From Pseudomonadota bacterium (GTDB taxonomy: Bacteria > Desulfobacterota > Desulfobacteria > Desulfobacterales > Desulfobacteraceae), in contig JAHIVS010000532.1 in the NCBI GenBank assembly GCA_018816605.1, positions 1 through 14,444 on the forward strand: 14,444 bases of DNA. Reading direction: 5' to 3'. How positions within the stretch are numbered: the first letter of the stretch is position 1; each line of letters starts with the position of its first letter. The notes under the pieces were generated by a model. That model ran no database searches. It was not told where the DNA came from and saw only the letters and a program-made list of their open reading frames with translations. Below, piece by piece: positions 5,453-12,958 of this stretch. Both the position numbers and the translations under genes were made by a program.

Positions 5453-7576
5453 ATGGACAAGCTGGATGCTATTTTTTCTCCACAAACAATTGCGGTGATC
5501 GGGGCGTCAACCCAGAAGGGAAAGGTGGGGCATGATATTTTTGCCAATATATTGTACGGCGGCTATACCGGTACCCTGTATCCGGTAAACCCCAAAGCCA
5601 AATCCGTCCTCAGTGTAAAATGCTATACCAGCATTGCCGCCATCCCGGATCCCATAGATCTTGCCATGATTATCCTGCCGCCCAGGGCTGCCCTGGGCTC
5701 GGTGAAAGAGTGCATTGCAAAGGGGGTAAAGGGGATCGTTATCGTGTCTGCCGGTTTTAAGGAGGTGGGCGGAGAAGGGGCCCTGATGGAGATCCAGATA
5801 AAAGAACTCTGCGCCCAGGCAGGGGTTCGCCTGGTGGGCCCCAATTGTCTGGGGGTGATCAACCCGTCTAAAAAAGTTTCCCTGAATGCCAGTTTTTCAG
5901 CCAGGATGCCGAAGCCGGGCAATGTGTCGTTCATTTCCCAGAGCGGCGCCCTTTGCACGGCGGTCTTGGATTATGCGGCAGACAAGGGGTTCGGGTTTTC
6001 AAAATTTATCTCCATCGGTAACAAGGCAGATGTGGATGAGCTGGATCTGCTGCGGTATTATCATAAAGATCCGGATACCGATGTGGTCATGATCTATATG
6101 GAAGAATTGTCCAGAACTTCGGAAGAGTTTGTCACGGAAGTTCGGGAAATGACCTCGGGCACCAATCCCACCCATGTGATTGTTATCAAGTCCGGATCTT
6201 CGGTTGCCGGAGCAGCGGCTGCCGCTTCCCATACCGGTGCCTTGGCCGGTTCCGATGCCATCTATGACGGAATCTTCACCATGTCGGGGATTTTGCGGTG
6301 CAAAACCGTGAACCAGCTGTTTGATTATGCCCAGGCCTTTGCCGCCAATAAATATCCCACGGGGGACAGGATTGCCATTGTCACCAATGCAGGGGGGCCG
6401 GGCATTATTGCCACGGATATGAGTGAGCAGTCCGGGTTGAAGCTGGCCAGGTTTTCAGAGGAAACGGTCAAGGAATTGAAAAAATATCTGCCGGCCACTG
6501 CCAATTTTCACAATCCCGTGGATGTGATCGGGGATGCGGCCAAAGACCGGTATGAAAATACCCTGGCCACGGTGTTGTCCGACAGGGGGGTGGATGCGGT
6601 GCTGATTATCCTGACCCCCCAGTCCATGACCGATGCCATTGGCACGGCAGAAGCCATTGTGAATATTGCCAGGAATAGTATCAAGCCCATTCTATGCGCT
6701 TTCATGGGGGTGGTGGATGTGTCCGACGGGGTTAAATTGTTACAGGCCCACAGGGTACCGGTATATCAGTTTCCGGAAAGTGCGGCCCGGTCCCTGGGAG
6801 CCTTGCGGGAAGGCATGAAGTGGTCGTTCAGAAAGATATTACCCCAGTATGATCTGGTCTATGACAGGGACAAGGCTGCCGGCATCATTGAAAAATACAT
6901 GAAGGAAGGCCGGAGGATACTGGGAGAGCTGGATGGAAATGAGATCCTGAACTGTTACGGGTTTAACACCATTCCCACGGCCCTTTCGAAAACAGCCAAA
7001 GAAGCGGTAGAGATTGCAGATAAAATAGGCTATCCGGTTGTCATGAAAATTGTTTCGCCCCAGATTCTGCACAAATCAGATGCCGGTGGCGTAAAGGTGG
7101 GGCTCAAGGATGCCAAAGGGGTTGAAACGGCCTTTGAAACCATTATGCAAAACAGCCGGTCCTATGATCCGGACGCACAGCTTACCGGTGTTCTGGTTCA
7201 GAAAATGGCGCCGGAAGGCAAGGAAGTGATCCTGGGGGTGACAAAGGATCCGGTATTTGGCCATGCCATTATGTTCGGCCTTGGCGGGATTTTTGTCGAG
7301 GTATATAAAGACGTGGCGTTCCGCTTGTCGCCCATGGGCCGGAATGTGGCCCGGCGCATGGTGAAAAGCATTAAAGGGTATCCGATTCTAAAGGGGTTGA
7401 GGGGACAGGCCCCTTCTGATATAGAAGCCATTGAAAAAAACATTGTGTCTTTGAAGGCCATGGTGGATAATCATCCCATGATTGCGGAACTGGACATAAA
7501 TCCGCTTTTTGTCCATGGAGAGGGAGAGGGCACCACTGTGGCGGATATCGTTATCCGGCTTGAAGGCGGCGCGTAA
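5453..7576 (+). CDS. acd: Acetate/acyl--CoA ligase (ADP-forming), fused alpha-beta
   Basis: Cytoplasmic NDP-forming acyl-CoA synthetase: acyl-CoA + ADP + Pi to acid + CoA + ATP, reversible, by way of phosphohistidine. The CoA-binding Rossmann domain is at about 8-130 (IAVIGASTQKGKVGHDIFAN at 13-32). A succinyl-CoA-ligase-like domain follows, with ISQSGALCTAVLDYAADKGF (161-180). The predicted phosphorylated His is H260 in ASHTGALAGSD. A third flavodoxin-like domain is at about 300-455. The C-terminal ATP-grasp (beta) domain at about 490-707 contains PQILHKSDAGGVKVGL, with the second conserved His H540, and AELDINPLFV (678-687). At 707 residues it is a complete fusion without a GNAT acetyltransferase domain. 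The ATG has GGGAG 7 nt upstream. The substrate (acetate versus other acids) cannot be fixed from sequence. It is first in a unit with the DUF1844 gene and ispE. Confidence 0.9.
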   Translation: MDKLDAIFSPQTIAVIGASTQKGKVGHDIFANILYGGYTGTLYPVNPKAKSVLSVKCYTSIAAIPDPIDLAMIILPPRAALGSVKECIAKGVKGIVIVSAGFKEVGGEGALMEIQIKELCAQAGVRLVGPNCLGVINPSKKVSLNASFSARMPKPGNVSFISQSGALCTAVLDYAADKGFGFSKFISIGNKADVDELDLLRYYHKDPDTDVVMIYMEELSRTSEEFVTEVREMTSGTNPTHVIVIKSGSSVAGAAAAASHTGALAGSDAIYDGIFTMSGILRCKTVNQLFDYAQAFAANKYPTGDRIAIVTNAGGPGIIATDMSEQSGLKLARFSEETVKELKKYLPATANFHNPVDVIGDAAKDRYENTLATVLSDRGVDAVLIILTPQSMTDAIGTAEAIVNIARNSIKPILCAFMGVVDVSDGVKLLQAHRVPVYQFPESAARSLGALREGMKWSFRKILPQYDLVYDRDKAAGIIEKYMKEGRRILGELDGNEILNCYGFNTIPTALSKTAKEAVEIADKIGYPVVMKIVSPQILHKSDAGGVKVGLKDAKGVETAFETIMQNSRSYDPDAQLTGVLVQKMAPEGKEVILGVTKDPVFGHAIMFGLGGIFVEVYKDVAFRLSPMGRNVARRMVKSIKGYPILKGLRGQAPSDIEAIEKNIVSLKAMVDNHPMIAELDINPLFVHGEGEGTTVADIVIRLEGGA

Positions 7577-7603
7577 AAAATTTAAATTTTAAGGAGAGAT
7601 AGG

Positions 7604-7921
7604 ATGCCCAAGGGAGATGGATTTGTAATGGAGGAAGGCAAAAAAAAGGAATCCGGCACCCGGAAAAATTTGCCCAAGGTTGATTTTTCCGCCTTTGTCT
7701 TGTCTTTGTATTCATCCGGGCTGGTCCAGTTGGGAAAGGTGGAAGAGCCATCCACAGGCAAAACATCTGTCAATCTTGATCTGGCCAGACACACCATTGA
7801 CATGATTGCCATGCTGGAAGAAAAGACCCGGGGAAATTTAACCAATGATGAGGAAAACCTGTTAAAAGCGCTGCTCAGTGAGATCCGTCTGGCATATGTC
7901 GAGGCAAAGGCGTGCACCTGA
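7604..7921 (+). CDS. DUF1844 family protein
   Basis: Small protein of 105 residues. After a charged, probably disordered N-terminus (1-24), residues 27-100 carry the family signature: FSAFVLSLYSSGLVQLGKVE, then LDLARHTIDMIAMLEEKTRGNLT, then EENLLKALLSEIRLAYVE. The function of the family is not known to me. It is common in Deltaproteobacteria-type genomes. AAGGAG is 7 nt before the ATG; an internal ATG at 7628 has a poorer context. The 3' end overlaps the ispE start by 10 nt, suggesting translational coupling. Confidence 0.85.
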   Translation: MPKGDGFVMEEGKKKESGTRKNLPKVDFSAFVLSLYSSGLVQLGKVEEPSTGKTSVNLDLARHTIDMIAMLEEKTRGNLTNDEENLLKALLSEIRLAYVEAKACT

Positions 7922-8796
7922 AAAAAGTATCCTTTGCAAAGATCAATCTTTTTCTGCATGTAACCGGAAAGAGAGAGGATGGGTACCATGAGCTTTGTTC
8001 CTTGATGGCCCAGATCAATATCCGGGATGAACTGGATTTTTTTTTTAACGAAAGCGGTATCCGGGTCACCTGTGACCATCCCCTAGTGCCCGAGGATGAA
8101 ACAAACCTGGCCCATAGGGCTGCAGCCCACTTTTTTCATGCCTGTAAAAAAAAAAACAGACCCCTTCCCCTGGACGGGGTGTCCATCCACATTAAGAAAC
8201 AAATACCGCCCGGTGGCGGTCTTGGCGGCGGCAGCAGCAATGCGGCCTGTGTGCTGATGACCTTGAATGATTATTGTTCCATCCTGTTTTCCAGGGATGA
8301 GCTCATGAAGATTGGGCTTGAGTTGGGTGCGGATGTCCCGTTTTTTATTTTTGGGAGTCCTGCCATTGCCACGGGGGTGGGGGAGAAACTTGAGAAATGT
8401 CCCAATCTGCCGGATTTATATCTGGTTTTATGTGACCCGGGGGTGCCGGCTTCGACAGTGGCTGTTTTTAAAAATAGTGTTTTTAGATTGACATCCGGGC
8501 CTGATTATAATATGAATACTGGTTTGAATGCGCTGTTAAGGGGACAGGGGGTTGAAGGAAGGGAAAAATTACACAATGATCTGGAAGCGTCGGCATTCAG
8601 ATTGTACCCGGAAATCGGCTCAGCCAAAGAAGAGATGGAGTTTTTGCTGCAAAGAAATGTGTATATGTCTGGAAGCGGCTCATCTCTTTTTGCTCTTTTT
8701 TCCGGACCAGAAACTGCAGGCAATGCATATGAACTGCTTGCAGAAAAATGGTCCCAAGGTCCTAGGAAGGTTTTTTTGACCTCCTTAAGGCGCTGA
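7912..8796 (+). CDS. ispE: 4-diphosphocytidyl-2-C-methyl-D-erythritol kinase
   Basis: GHMP-family kinase that phosphorylates CDP-ME using ATP in the non-mevalonate (MEP) isoprenoid pathway. Catalytic K10 (FAKINLFLHV) and D141 (LGADVPFFIFG) fall at the same numbers as in the E. coli enzyme, as I recall them. The ATP loop PPGGGLGGGSSNAA is at 99-112 and the C-terminal GSGSSLF motif is present. Length of 294 residues is normal. The start is GTG at 7912, inside the end of the DUF1844 gene, with GAGG (7901-7904) upstream. Two long homopolymers lie in the coding sequence: T10 at 8037-8046 (F43-F45) and A11 at 8146-8156 (K79-K81). tRNA-Gln follows 18 bp downstream. Confidence 0.96.
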   Translation: MHLKKVSFAKINLFLHVTGKREDGYHELCSLMAQINIRDELDFFFNESGIRVTCDHPLVPEDETNLAHRAAAHFFHACKKKNRPLPLDGVSIHIKKQIPPGGGLGGGSSNAACVLMTLNDYCSILFSRDELMKIGLELGADVPFFIFGSPAIATGVGEKLEKCPNLPDLYLVLCDPGVPASTVAVFKNSVFRLTSGPDYNMNTGLNALLRGQGVEGREKLHNDLEASAFRLYPEIGSAKEEMEFLLQRNVYMSGSGSSLFALFSGPETAGNAYELLAEKWSQGPRKVFLTSLRR

Positions 8797-8814
8797 CATT
8801 TGAGTTAAATGTAC

Positions 8815-8889
8815 TGGGGCGTCGTCAAGCGGTAAGACACAGGGTTTTGATCCCTGCATTCAGAGGTTCGAATCCTCTCGCCCCAGCCA
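8815..8889 (+). tRNA. tRNA-Gln (anticodon TTG)
   Basis: A full cloverleaf can be drawn. The acceptor stem TGGGGCG (8815-8821) pairs with CGCCCCA (8879-8885). The D stem is GTC/GAC (8824-8826, 8836-8838). The anticodon stem CAGGG/CCCTG encloses the loop TTTTGAT, with anticodon TTG at 8847-8849. The T arm is AGAGG-TTCGAAT-CCTCT (8862-8878). The discriminator is G8886 and the CCA end is encoded (8887-8889). It lies between ispE and prs, an arrangement familiar from related deltaproteobacterial genomes. Confidence 0.97.
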
Positions 8890-8920
8890 AACTTAATATA
8901 TTAAAAAAAAGAGATTTAAT

Positions 8921-9859
8921 ATGAATGGCTTGTCCATTTTTGCGGGGAACTCAAATCCACTACTGGCTGAGCGGATTTCGGAGTACCTTGCAAAACCTCT
9001 GGGAAGATTGAAAGTCAACCGTTTCAGCGATGGTGAAACACAGGTTGAAATCCATGAGAACGTCAGGAAAAGGGAAATATATGTGATCCAGTCCACCTGT
9101 CATCCTGTGAACGACAATCTGGTTGAGCTTTTACTTCTGATTGATGCTTTCAGGCGGTCTTCTGCCAGTCGGATTACTGCGGTTATACCCTATTTCGGGT
9201 ATTCCCGTCAGGATAAGAAAGTATCGCCAAGGGTGCCCATCAGCGCCAAGCTGGTTGCAGATCTCCTGGATGTTGCGGGTGTGGACAGGGTCATTACGAT
9301 GGATCTCCATGCAGGACAGATCCAGGGATTCTTTAATGTTCCCGTGGACAACCTGTATTCAGCTCCTATTATTATTGATGATATTCGAACCCGATTTTCT
9401 GACAACCTGGTGGTTGTGTCTCCGGACGCAGGCGGGGTTGAACGGGCGAGGGCCTATGCCAAGCGTCTGAACGCCGGTCTTGCCATTGTCGACAAGAGAC
9501 GGAGTGCACCGAATCAGGCCAAGGCCATGGCCATCATTGGAGATGTTCAGGATAAAATTGCCATCATCATAGATGATATGGCGGACACGGCAGGGACCCT
9601 GACCGAGGCAGCCAGTGTGATTCGGACGGAAGGTGCCAAGGAGGTTCACGCCTATTGCACCCATCCTGTCCTTTCCGGCCCGGCCATTGACAGAATCAAT
9701 AACTCATCTTTAAATTCTCTTGTTGCAACGGATACCATCCCCTTATCCGAGGAAGCCAAAAAATGTGACAAGATTAAAACACTTTCCATCGCCAAATTGG
9801 TGGGGGAGGCAATTATGCGCAGTTATCGGGGTGATTCTGTAAATTCTCTATTTGTATAA
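8921..9859 (+). CDS. prs: Ribose-phosphate pyrophosphokinase (PRPP synthetase)
   Basis: Makes PRPP from ribose-5-phosphate and ATP for nucleotide, His and Trp synthesis. At 312 residues it matches class I enzymes. Key motifs are FSDGETQVEI (35-44), PYFGYSRQDKK (90-100), H130 in MDLHAGQIQGFF, SPDAGGVERARAYA (167-180), the flexible-loop K192/R194 (DKRR) and the PRPP-binding loop IIIDDMADTAGTL (215-227). The ribosome binding site is weak (AAGAGA before 8921). It is probably co-transcribed with the upstream tRNA and downstream rplY. Confidence 0.97.
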   Translation: MNGLSIFAGNSNPLLAERISEYLAKPLGRLKVNRFSDGETQVEIHENVRKREIYVIQSTCHPVNDNLVELLLLIDAFRRSSASRITAVIPYFGYSRQDKKVSPRVPISAKLVADLLDVAGVDRVITMDLHAGQIQGFFNVPVDNLYSAPIIIDDIRTRFSDNLVVVSPDAGGVERARAYAKRLNAGLAIVDKRRSAPNQAKAMAIIGDVQDKIAIIIDDMADTAGTLTEAASVIRTEGAKEVHAYCTHPVLSGPAIDRINNSSLNSLVATDTIPLSEEAKKCDKIKTLSIAKLVGEAIMRSYRGDSVNSLFV

Positions 9860-9911
9860 AAATATATATTAGTCTTCTGCAAAATTATGGCAGATACGGA
9901 GGGTAAAAACG

Positions 9912-10538
9912 TTGGAATTAATTGAACTAAACGCAAAAAAAAGAGAAACCAAGGGTAAGGGCGCTGCTAGAAAATTGAGGGTCACGAACGCCATACCCGC
10001 AATTGTCTATGGGGCAAAAATAGATCCCATGATGCTGTCCCTTGACACGGTTGAATTTGTCAAAGTTATCAGGGATTATGGAAATACCGGTCTTTTCTTC
10101 AATCTGAAGATCGAAGGCGGTCCTGATAAGACTGTCATGCTCAAGGCGATGCAGATGGATGCCTTTAGTCTTGACTATCTCCATGTGGACCTCCATGAAG
10201 TCGATATGGACCATTCGGTAACGGTTATGATACCCGTAGAAACAAAGGGTGTCTGCCCGGGGGTAAAGAATGGCGGTGGCATGCTTCAGATTATCCGGCG
10301 CGAGCTTGAAGTGATCTGTAAGCCTGTGGATATGCCGGAGAGCATTGTTCTGGATATTTCCGGGCTGGATATCGGGGACTCGATCCATGTGGCCGATATC
10401 GATCTGGGGGATTCGATTGTGATTCCCCATGAAGTGAACTTTACCATTATTACCATTGTTCCGCCGACAGCCGATGACTCTGATGATTCAGAAGAAGATG
10501 ACGGTCTTATTGAAGAAGACGATTCCAGCGAAGAATAA
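9912..10538 (+). CDS. rplY: 50S ribosomal protein bL25, CTC/TL5 type
   Basis: 5S rRNA-binding ribosomal protein of the long two-domain form. The L25 domain is at 1-93 (ELNAKKRETKGKGAARKLR near the start, IPAIVYG at 28-34). The beta-rich CTC domain is at about 97-185 (VTVMIPVETKGVCPGVKNGG; LDISGLDIGDSIHVADI). Residues 187-208 form a strongly acidic Asp/Glu/Ser tail. The start is TTG at 9912, chosen because GGAGGG (9898-9903) lies 8 nt upstream and no ATG or GTG fits the N-terminus. It is followed by pth after only 10 nt. Confidence 0.94.
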   Translation: MELIELNAKKRETKGKGAARKLRVTNAIPAIVYGAKIDPMMLSLDTVEFVKVIRDYGNTGLFFNLKIEGGPDKTVMLKAMQMDAFSLDYLHVDLHEVDMDHSVTVMIPVETKGVCPGVKNGGGMLQIIRRELEVICKPVDMPESIVLDISGLDIGDSIHVADIDLGDSIVIPHEVNFTIITIVPPTADDSDDSEEDDGLIEEDDSSEE

Positions 10539-10548
10539 ATTGTAATAA

Positions 10549-11127
10549 ATGTCAGATGCCAAATTTAAACTGATTGCGGGTCTGGGAAATCCGGGAACGG
10601 ATTATGCCCAGACCCGTCATAACATCGGTTTTTTAGTGGTTGATGCCCTGGCGTCAGCCTCCTGCCTGGAAATAAATAAATCCCGTTTTGACGCCGCCTA
10701 TGCCAGGGTCAGAATCAAAGATCTGGATGTATTTCTTGTCAAACCCATGTCCTATATGAACAGGAGTGGGGGACCCATTCACAAATTTGCCGCCTATTAT
10801 AAAATTGAACTGCCGGATATCATTATTGTCCATGACGATATGGACCTTGATTTCGGGAAGATTAAAATCGTCCAGGGAAGGGGCCACGGTGGCCACAACG
10901 GGGTTCGCTCCATCATGGATACATTCGGCCAGAAAGAGTGTATACGGGTGAAGGTTGGCGTGGGCCATCCAGGCGGTCAAAAGGGCGTTATCGGTCATGT
11001 TCTGGGCCGTTTTGCCCCTGATGAACAGACCGTGTTGGAAGATACCGTTGGGGCAGCGATGGATGCCTGCCTGACCATACTCGGCAACGGGGTTGTCCGG
11101 GCCATGAATACCGTGAATACCCGTTGA
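10549..11127 (+). CDS. pth: Peptidyl-tRNA hydrolase
   Basis: Releases tRNA from peptidyl-tRNA that has dropped off ribosomes. At 192 residues it has a normal bacterial Pth length. Active-site residues are visible: N14 in GLGNPG, H24 in RHNIGF, N71 in KPMSYMNRSGG, D97 in HDDMDLDFG and N117 in GHGGHNGVRSI. There is little Shine-Dalgarno before the ATG, and the rplY stop is 10 nt upstream, suggesting translation by coupling to rplY. The rplY-pth pairing is widespread in bacteria. Confidence 0.97.
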   Translation: MSDAKFKLIAGLGNPGTDYAQTRHNIGFLVVDALASASCLEINKSRFDAAYARVRIKDLDVFLVKPMSYMNRSGGPIHKFAAYYKIELPDIIIVHDDMDLDFGKIKIVQGRGHGGHNGVRSIMDTFGQKECIRVKVGVGHPGGQKGVIGHVLGRFAPDEQTVLEDTVGAAMDACLTILGNGVVRAMNTVNTR

Positions 11128-11172
11128 TGAAATCCTCTGCCCAGATCCACCCCTGAACAACCTCATTTTTTT

Positions 11173-11246
11173 CCTGAAAATCAGAACCCAATTTTAAAAA
11201 ATTTCGCTATGGAACATCCCTTTTGGTTATAATCGCTGATTTCAGG
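11173..11246. promoter_or_regulatory. Spaced inverted repeat between pth and carD
   Basis: CCTGAAAATCAG (11173-11184) and CTGATTTCAGG (11236-11246) are complementary apart from one extra A, with 51 nt between them. Inside lies TATAAT at 11228-11233, which could be a -10 box, but no good -35 is placed at the right distance. The repeat could be a weak long-range hairpin ending the pth transcript or a pair of operator half-sites. Confidence 0.35.
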
Positions 11247-11281
11247 AAAACCCTTATCAGTCCGAAGCCTTTTGCAAATAT

Positions 11282-11309
11282 TTGATTGACAATATTGTTA
11301 AAATATGGT
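11282..11309 (+). promoter_or_regulatory. Candidate carD promoter with palindromic operator
   Basis: The near-palindrome TTGACAATATTGTTAA (11286-11301) has one mismatched pair and directly follows a second palindrome, CAAATATTTG (11275-11284). A promoter could be TTGATT (11282-11287) and TATGGT (11304-11309), 16 nt apart. The palindrome would then overlap the spacer and could be bound by a dimeric regulator. The boundaries are tentative. Confidence 0.35.
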
Positions 11310-11364
11310 TCTCTGCATGAGAATGGGCAACTTGTTTTTAAAAAAAAATTAAGGTGGGCTATCT

Positions 11365-11898
11365 ATGGGTGAAAAATCCAAAAACGTCAAGGCAGCGGCA
11401 AACGGTTCAACAAAAAAAGAATTTTCAAAGGGAGATCTGGCTGTTTATCCGGCACATGGGGTTGGCTATATCGAGTCAATTGAAAGCAAAGAGATAAACG
11501 GGGACACCATGAATTTTTACATGATGAAAATTGTGGAAAACGGCATGGTAATCATGATTCCAACCTCAAACGTGGAATCTGTGGGGTTGCGGGAAGTGAC
11601 GCCCGTGGCGGAGGTTCCGGAAGTCTACAAGGTAATGCAGGAAAAGGCCCAGGGTGCTGACAACCAGACATGGAACCGTAGATACAGGGAATATATGGAT
11701 AAGATCAAGACCGGGTCCATCTATGATGTGGCTGAAGTATTCCGGGATCTGTTCCAGCTCAAGCTTGAAAAGGACCTTTCCTTTGGTGAGCGCAAGCTGC
11801 TGGACACTGCCCAGAATCTTCTGGTTCAGGAGCTTTCCATGGCCAAGGATGTTGATGAAAAATCAATGATGACTGAGATTGAAAACCTTTTTAATTAA
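11365..11898 (+). CDS. carD: CarD/CdnL family transcription regulator
   Basis: RNA-polymerase-binding protein that stabilises open promoter complexes, notably at rRNA promoters, in actinobacteria and myxobacteria. The N-terminal CarD/TRCF-like beta domain at about 20-78 (FSKGDLAVYPAHGVGYIESIE; FYMMKIVENGMVIMIPTSNV) would bind the RNAP beta subunit. The helical C-terminal domain has the conserved WNRRYREYMDKIKTGS (103-118), with the Trp (W103) known to wedge the transcription bubble in this family. At 177 residues it is typical. The ATG follows AAGGTGG by about 7 nt. It has its own upstream region (11128-11364) and a terminator immediately after the stop. Confidence 0.94.
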   Translation: MGEKSKNVKAAANGSTKKEFSKGDLAVYPAHGVGYIESIESKEINGDTMNFYMMKIVENGMVIMIPTSNVESVGLREVTPVAEVPEVYKVMQEKAQGADNQTWNRRYREYMDKIKTGSIYDVAEVFRDLFQLKLEKDLSFGERKLLDTAQNLLVQELSMAKDVDEKSMMTEIENLFN

Positions 11899-11922
11899 CC
11901 ACCAGGAGTCATAAAAATTTTT

Positions 11923-11960
11923 ACCGGTGGGTTAGGAGACTAACCTGCCGGTTTTTTTTT
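11923..11960 (+). terminator. Intrinsic terminator after carD
   Basis: A 13-bp stem (11923-11935 with 11940-11952, two G-U pairs) is closed by a GAGA tetraloop and followed by T to 11960. It ends only 7 nt before the rluD ATG. An upstream segment at the carD stop codon, TAACCACC (11896-11903), can pair with GGTGGGTTA (11926-11934) and compete with the terminator. Confidence 0.9.
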
Positions 11961-11967
11961 ACATAAT

Positions 11968-12921
11968 ATGAGACTTAAATTTACGATTTCCATGGACCAG
12001 GCGGACTTAAGACTGGACCAGGTTTTTTCCACTGCAATTGAGACCTGCTCCAGGAGCCAGGCAGCTGAACTGATTTCCGGGGGCAAGGTTCTGGTATCGG
12101 GCATGAAAAAACGGCCCGGATACCGGGTTAAAAAAGGGGATGTCATATCAGGCCGGATTCCGGAACCCGTGACAGCGGATCTGCCCAAACCCGAACCCAT
12201 GGATCTTTCGATTCTCTTTGAAGATGCTCATCTCCTCGTAATAGACAAGCCCCCTGGCCTTGTGGTGCATCCGGGACCGGGAAATCTCTGCAATACCCTT
12301 GTGAATGGTTTGATCCACCATGTTCCCGCCTTTCTGGACGGGGGATGGGATCCTGTCCGCCCCGGTATCGTCCACAGGCTTGATAAAGATACTTCAGGTC
12401 TGATTGTGGTGGCCAAAACCCTTACTAGTCTGTCCTTTCTCCAGAAAGAATTTAAACAGCGGCGGGTGGAAAAAAGATATCTCGCCCTGGCCGAGGGAGG
12501 GGCCATTGCCCCCAGGGGAGAGATTCTGCTGCCCCTTGGCCGCCATCCGGTCAGAAGAAAGATAATGGCCGTGAACCATGAAACCGGAAAGGATGCCAGA
12601 ACATCCTGGCAGGTTCTGGAACGGTTTTCCCAGGCGTGTCTGCTGGATGTCCGCCTTCATACGGGCCGTACCCACCAAATCCGGATTCATTTTTATGCCA
12701 TGGATATGCCCCTTCTCGGAGACAATGTTTACCAATACCGCAGGAATCGCGGGAAAAAAATACTGACCGATCGTCAGATGCTTCATTCCTGGAAGATTCG
12801 ATTCCGTCATCCCTATTCGGGGCGGGAAATGGCGTTCGAGGCAGAGATGCCCCCTGATTTTGTCCAGACCCTGGTAAGGCTGGGTCCTTCTGATAAAGAA
12901 GCGGACACCAGTTTGAGTTAA
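11968..12921 (+). CDS. rluD: 23S rRNA pseudouridine synthase, RluD type
   Basis: Isomerises uridine to pseudouridine in 23S rRNA (helix 69 for RluD itself). An S4 RNA-binding domain is at about 10-60 (LRLDQVFSTAIETCSRSQAAELI). The synthase domain has VIDKPPGLVVHPG (91-103) and the catalytic Asp D139 in GIVHRLDKDTSGLIVVAK, at the same number as E. coli RluD as I recall it. RTHQIRIH is also present. At 317 residues it has normal length. The ATG at 11968 gives the expected N-terminus but has no Shine-Dalgarno: it is preceded by the T-tract of the carD terminator. Expression therefore needs read-through, leaderless-like initiation or an unseen promoter. It is convergent with the ferredoxin gene, 37 bp away. 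Assignment among RluA/C/D subfamilies is less certain than the enzyme class. Confidence 0.92.
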   Translation: MRLKFTISMDQADLRLDQVFSTAIETCSRSQAAELISGGKVLVSGMKKRPGYRVKKGDVISGRIPEPVTADLPKPEPMDLSILFEDAHLLVIDKPPGLVVHPGPGNLCNTLVNGLIHHVPAFLDGGWDPVRPGIVHRLDKDTSGLIVVAKTLTSLSFLQKEFKQRRVEKRYLALAEGGAIAPRGEILLPLGRHPVRRKIMAVNHETGKDARTSWQVLERFSQACLLDVRLHTGRTHQIRIHFYAMDMPLLGDNVYQYRRNRGKKILTDRQMLHSWKIRFRHPYSGREMAFEAEMPPDFVQTLVRLGPSDKEADTSLS

Positions 12922-12958
12922 GGGACGTCATGTCTGTTCGTCTTCAGGTTTTTCAAGA

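Noticed and set aside
8776..8810. Promoter for tRNA-Gln/prs starting at TTGACC (8776-8781)
   Set aside because: No -10 at acceptable distance: the nearest TTAAAT at 8805-8810 is 23 nt away. Read-through from ispE explains the tRNA equally well.
12922..12958. Terminator between convergent rluD and the ferredoxin gene
   Set aside because: Only a 3-bp CTT/AAG pairing around the short T-run was seen, too weak to call.
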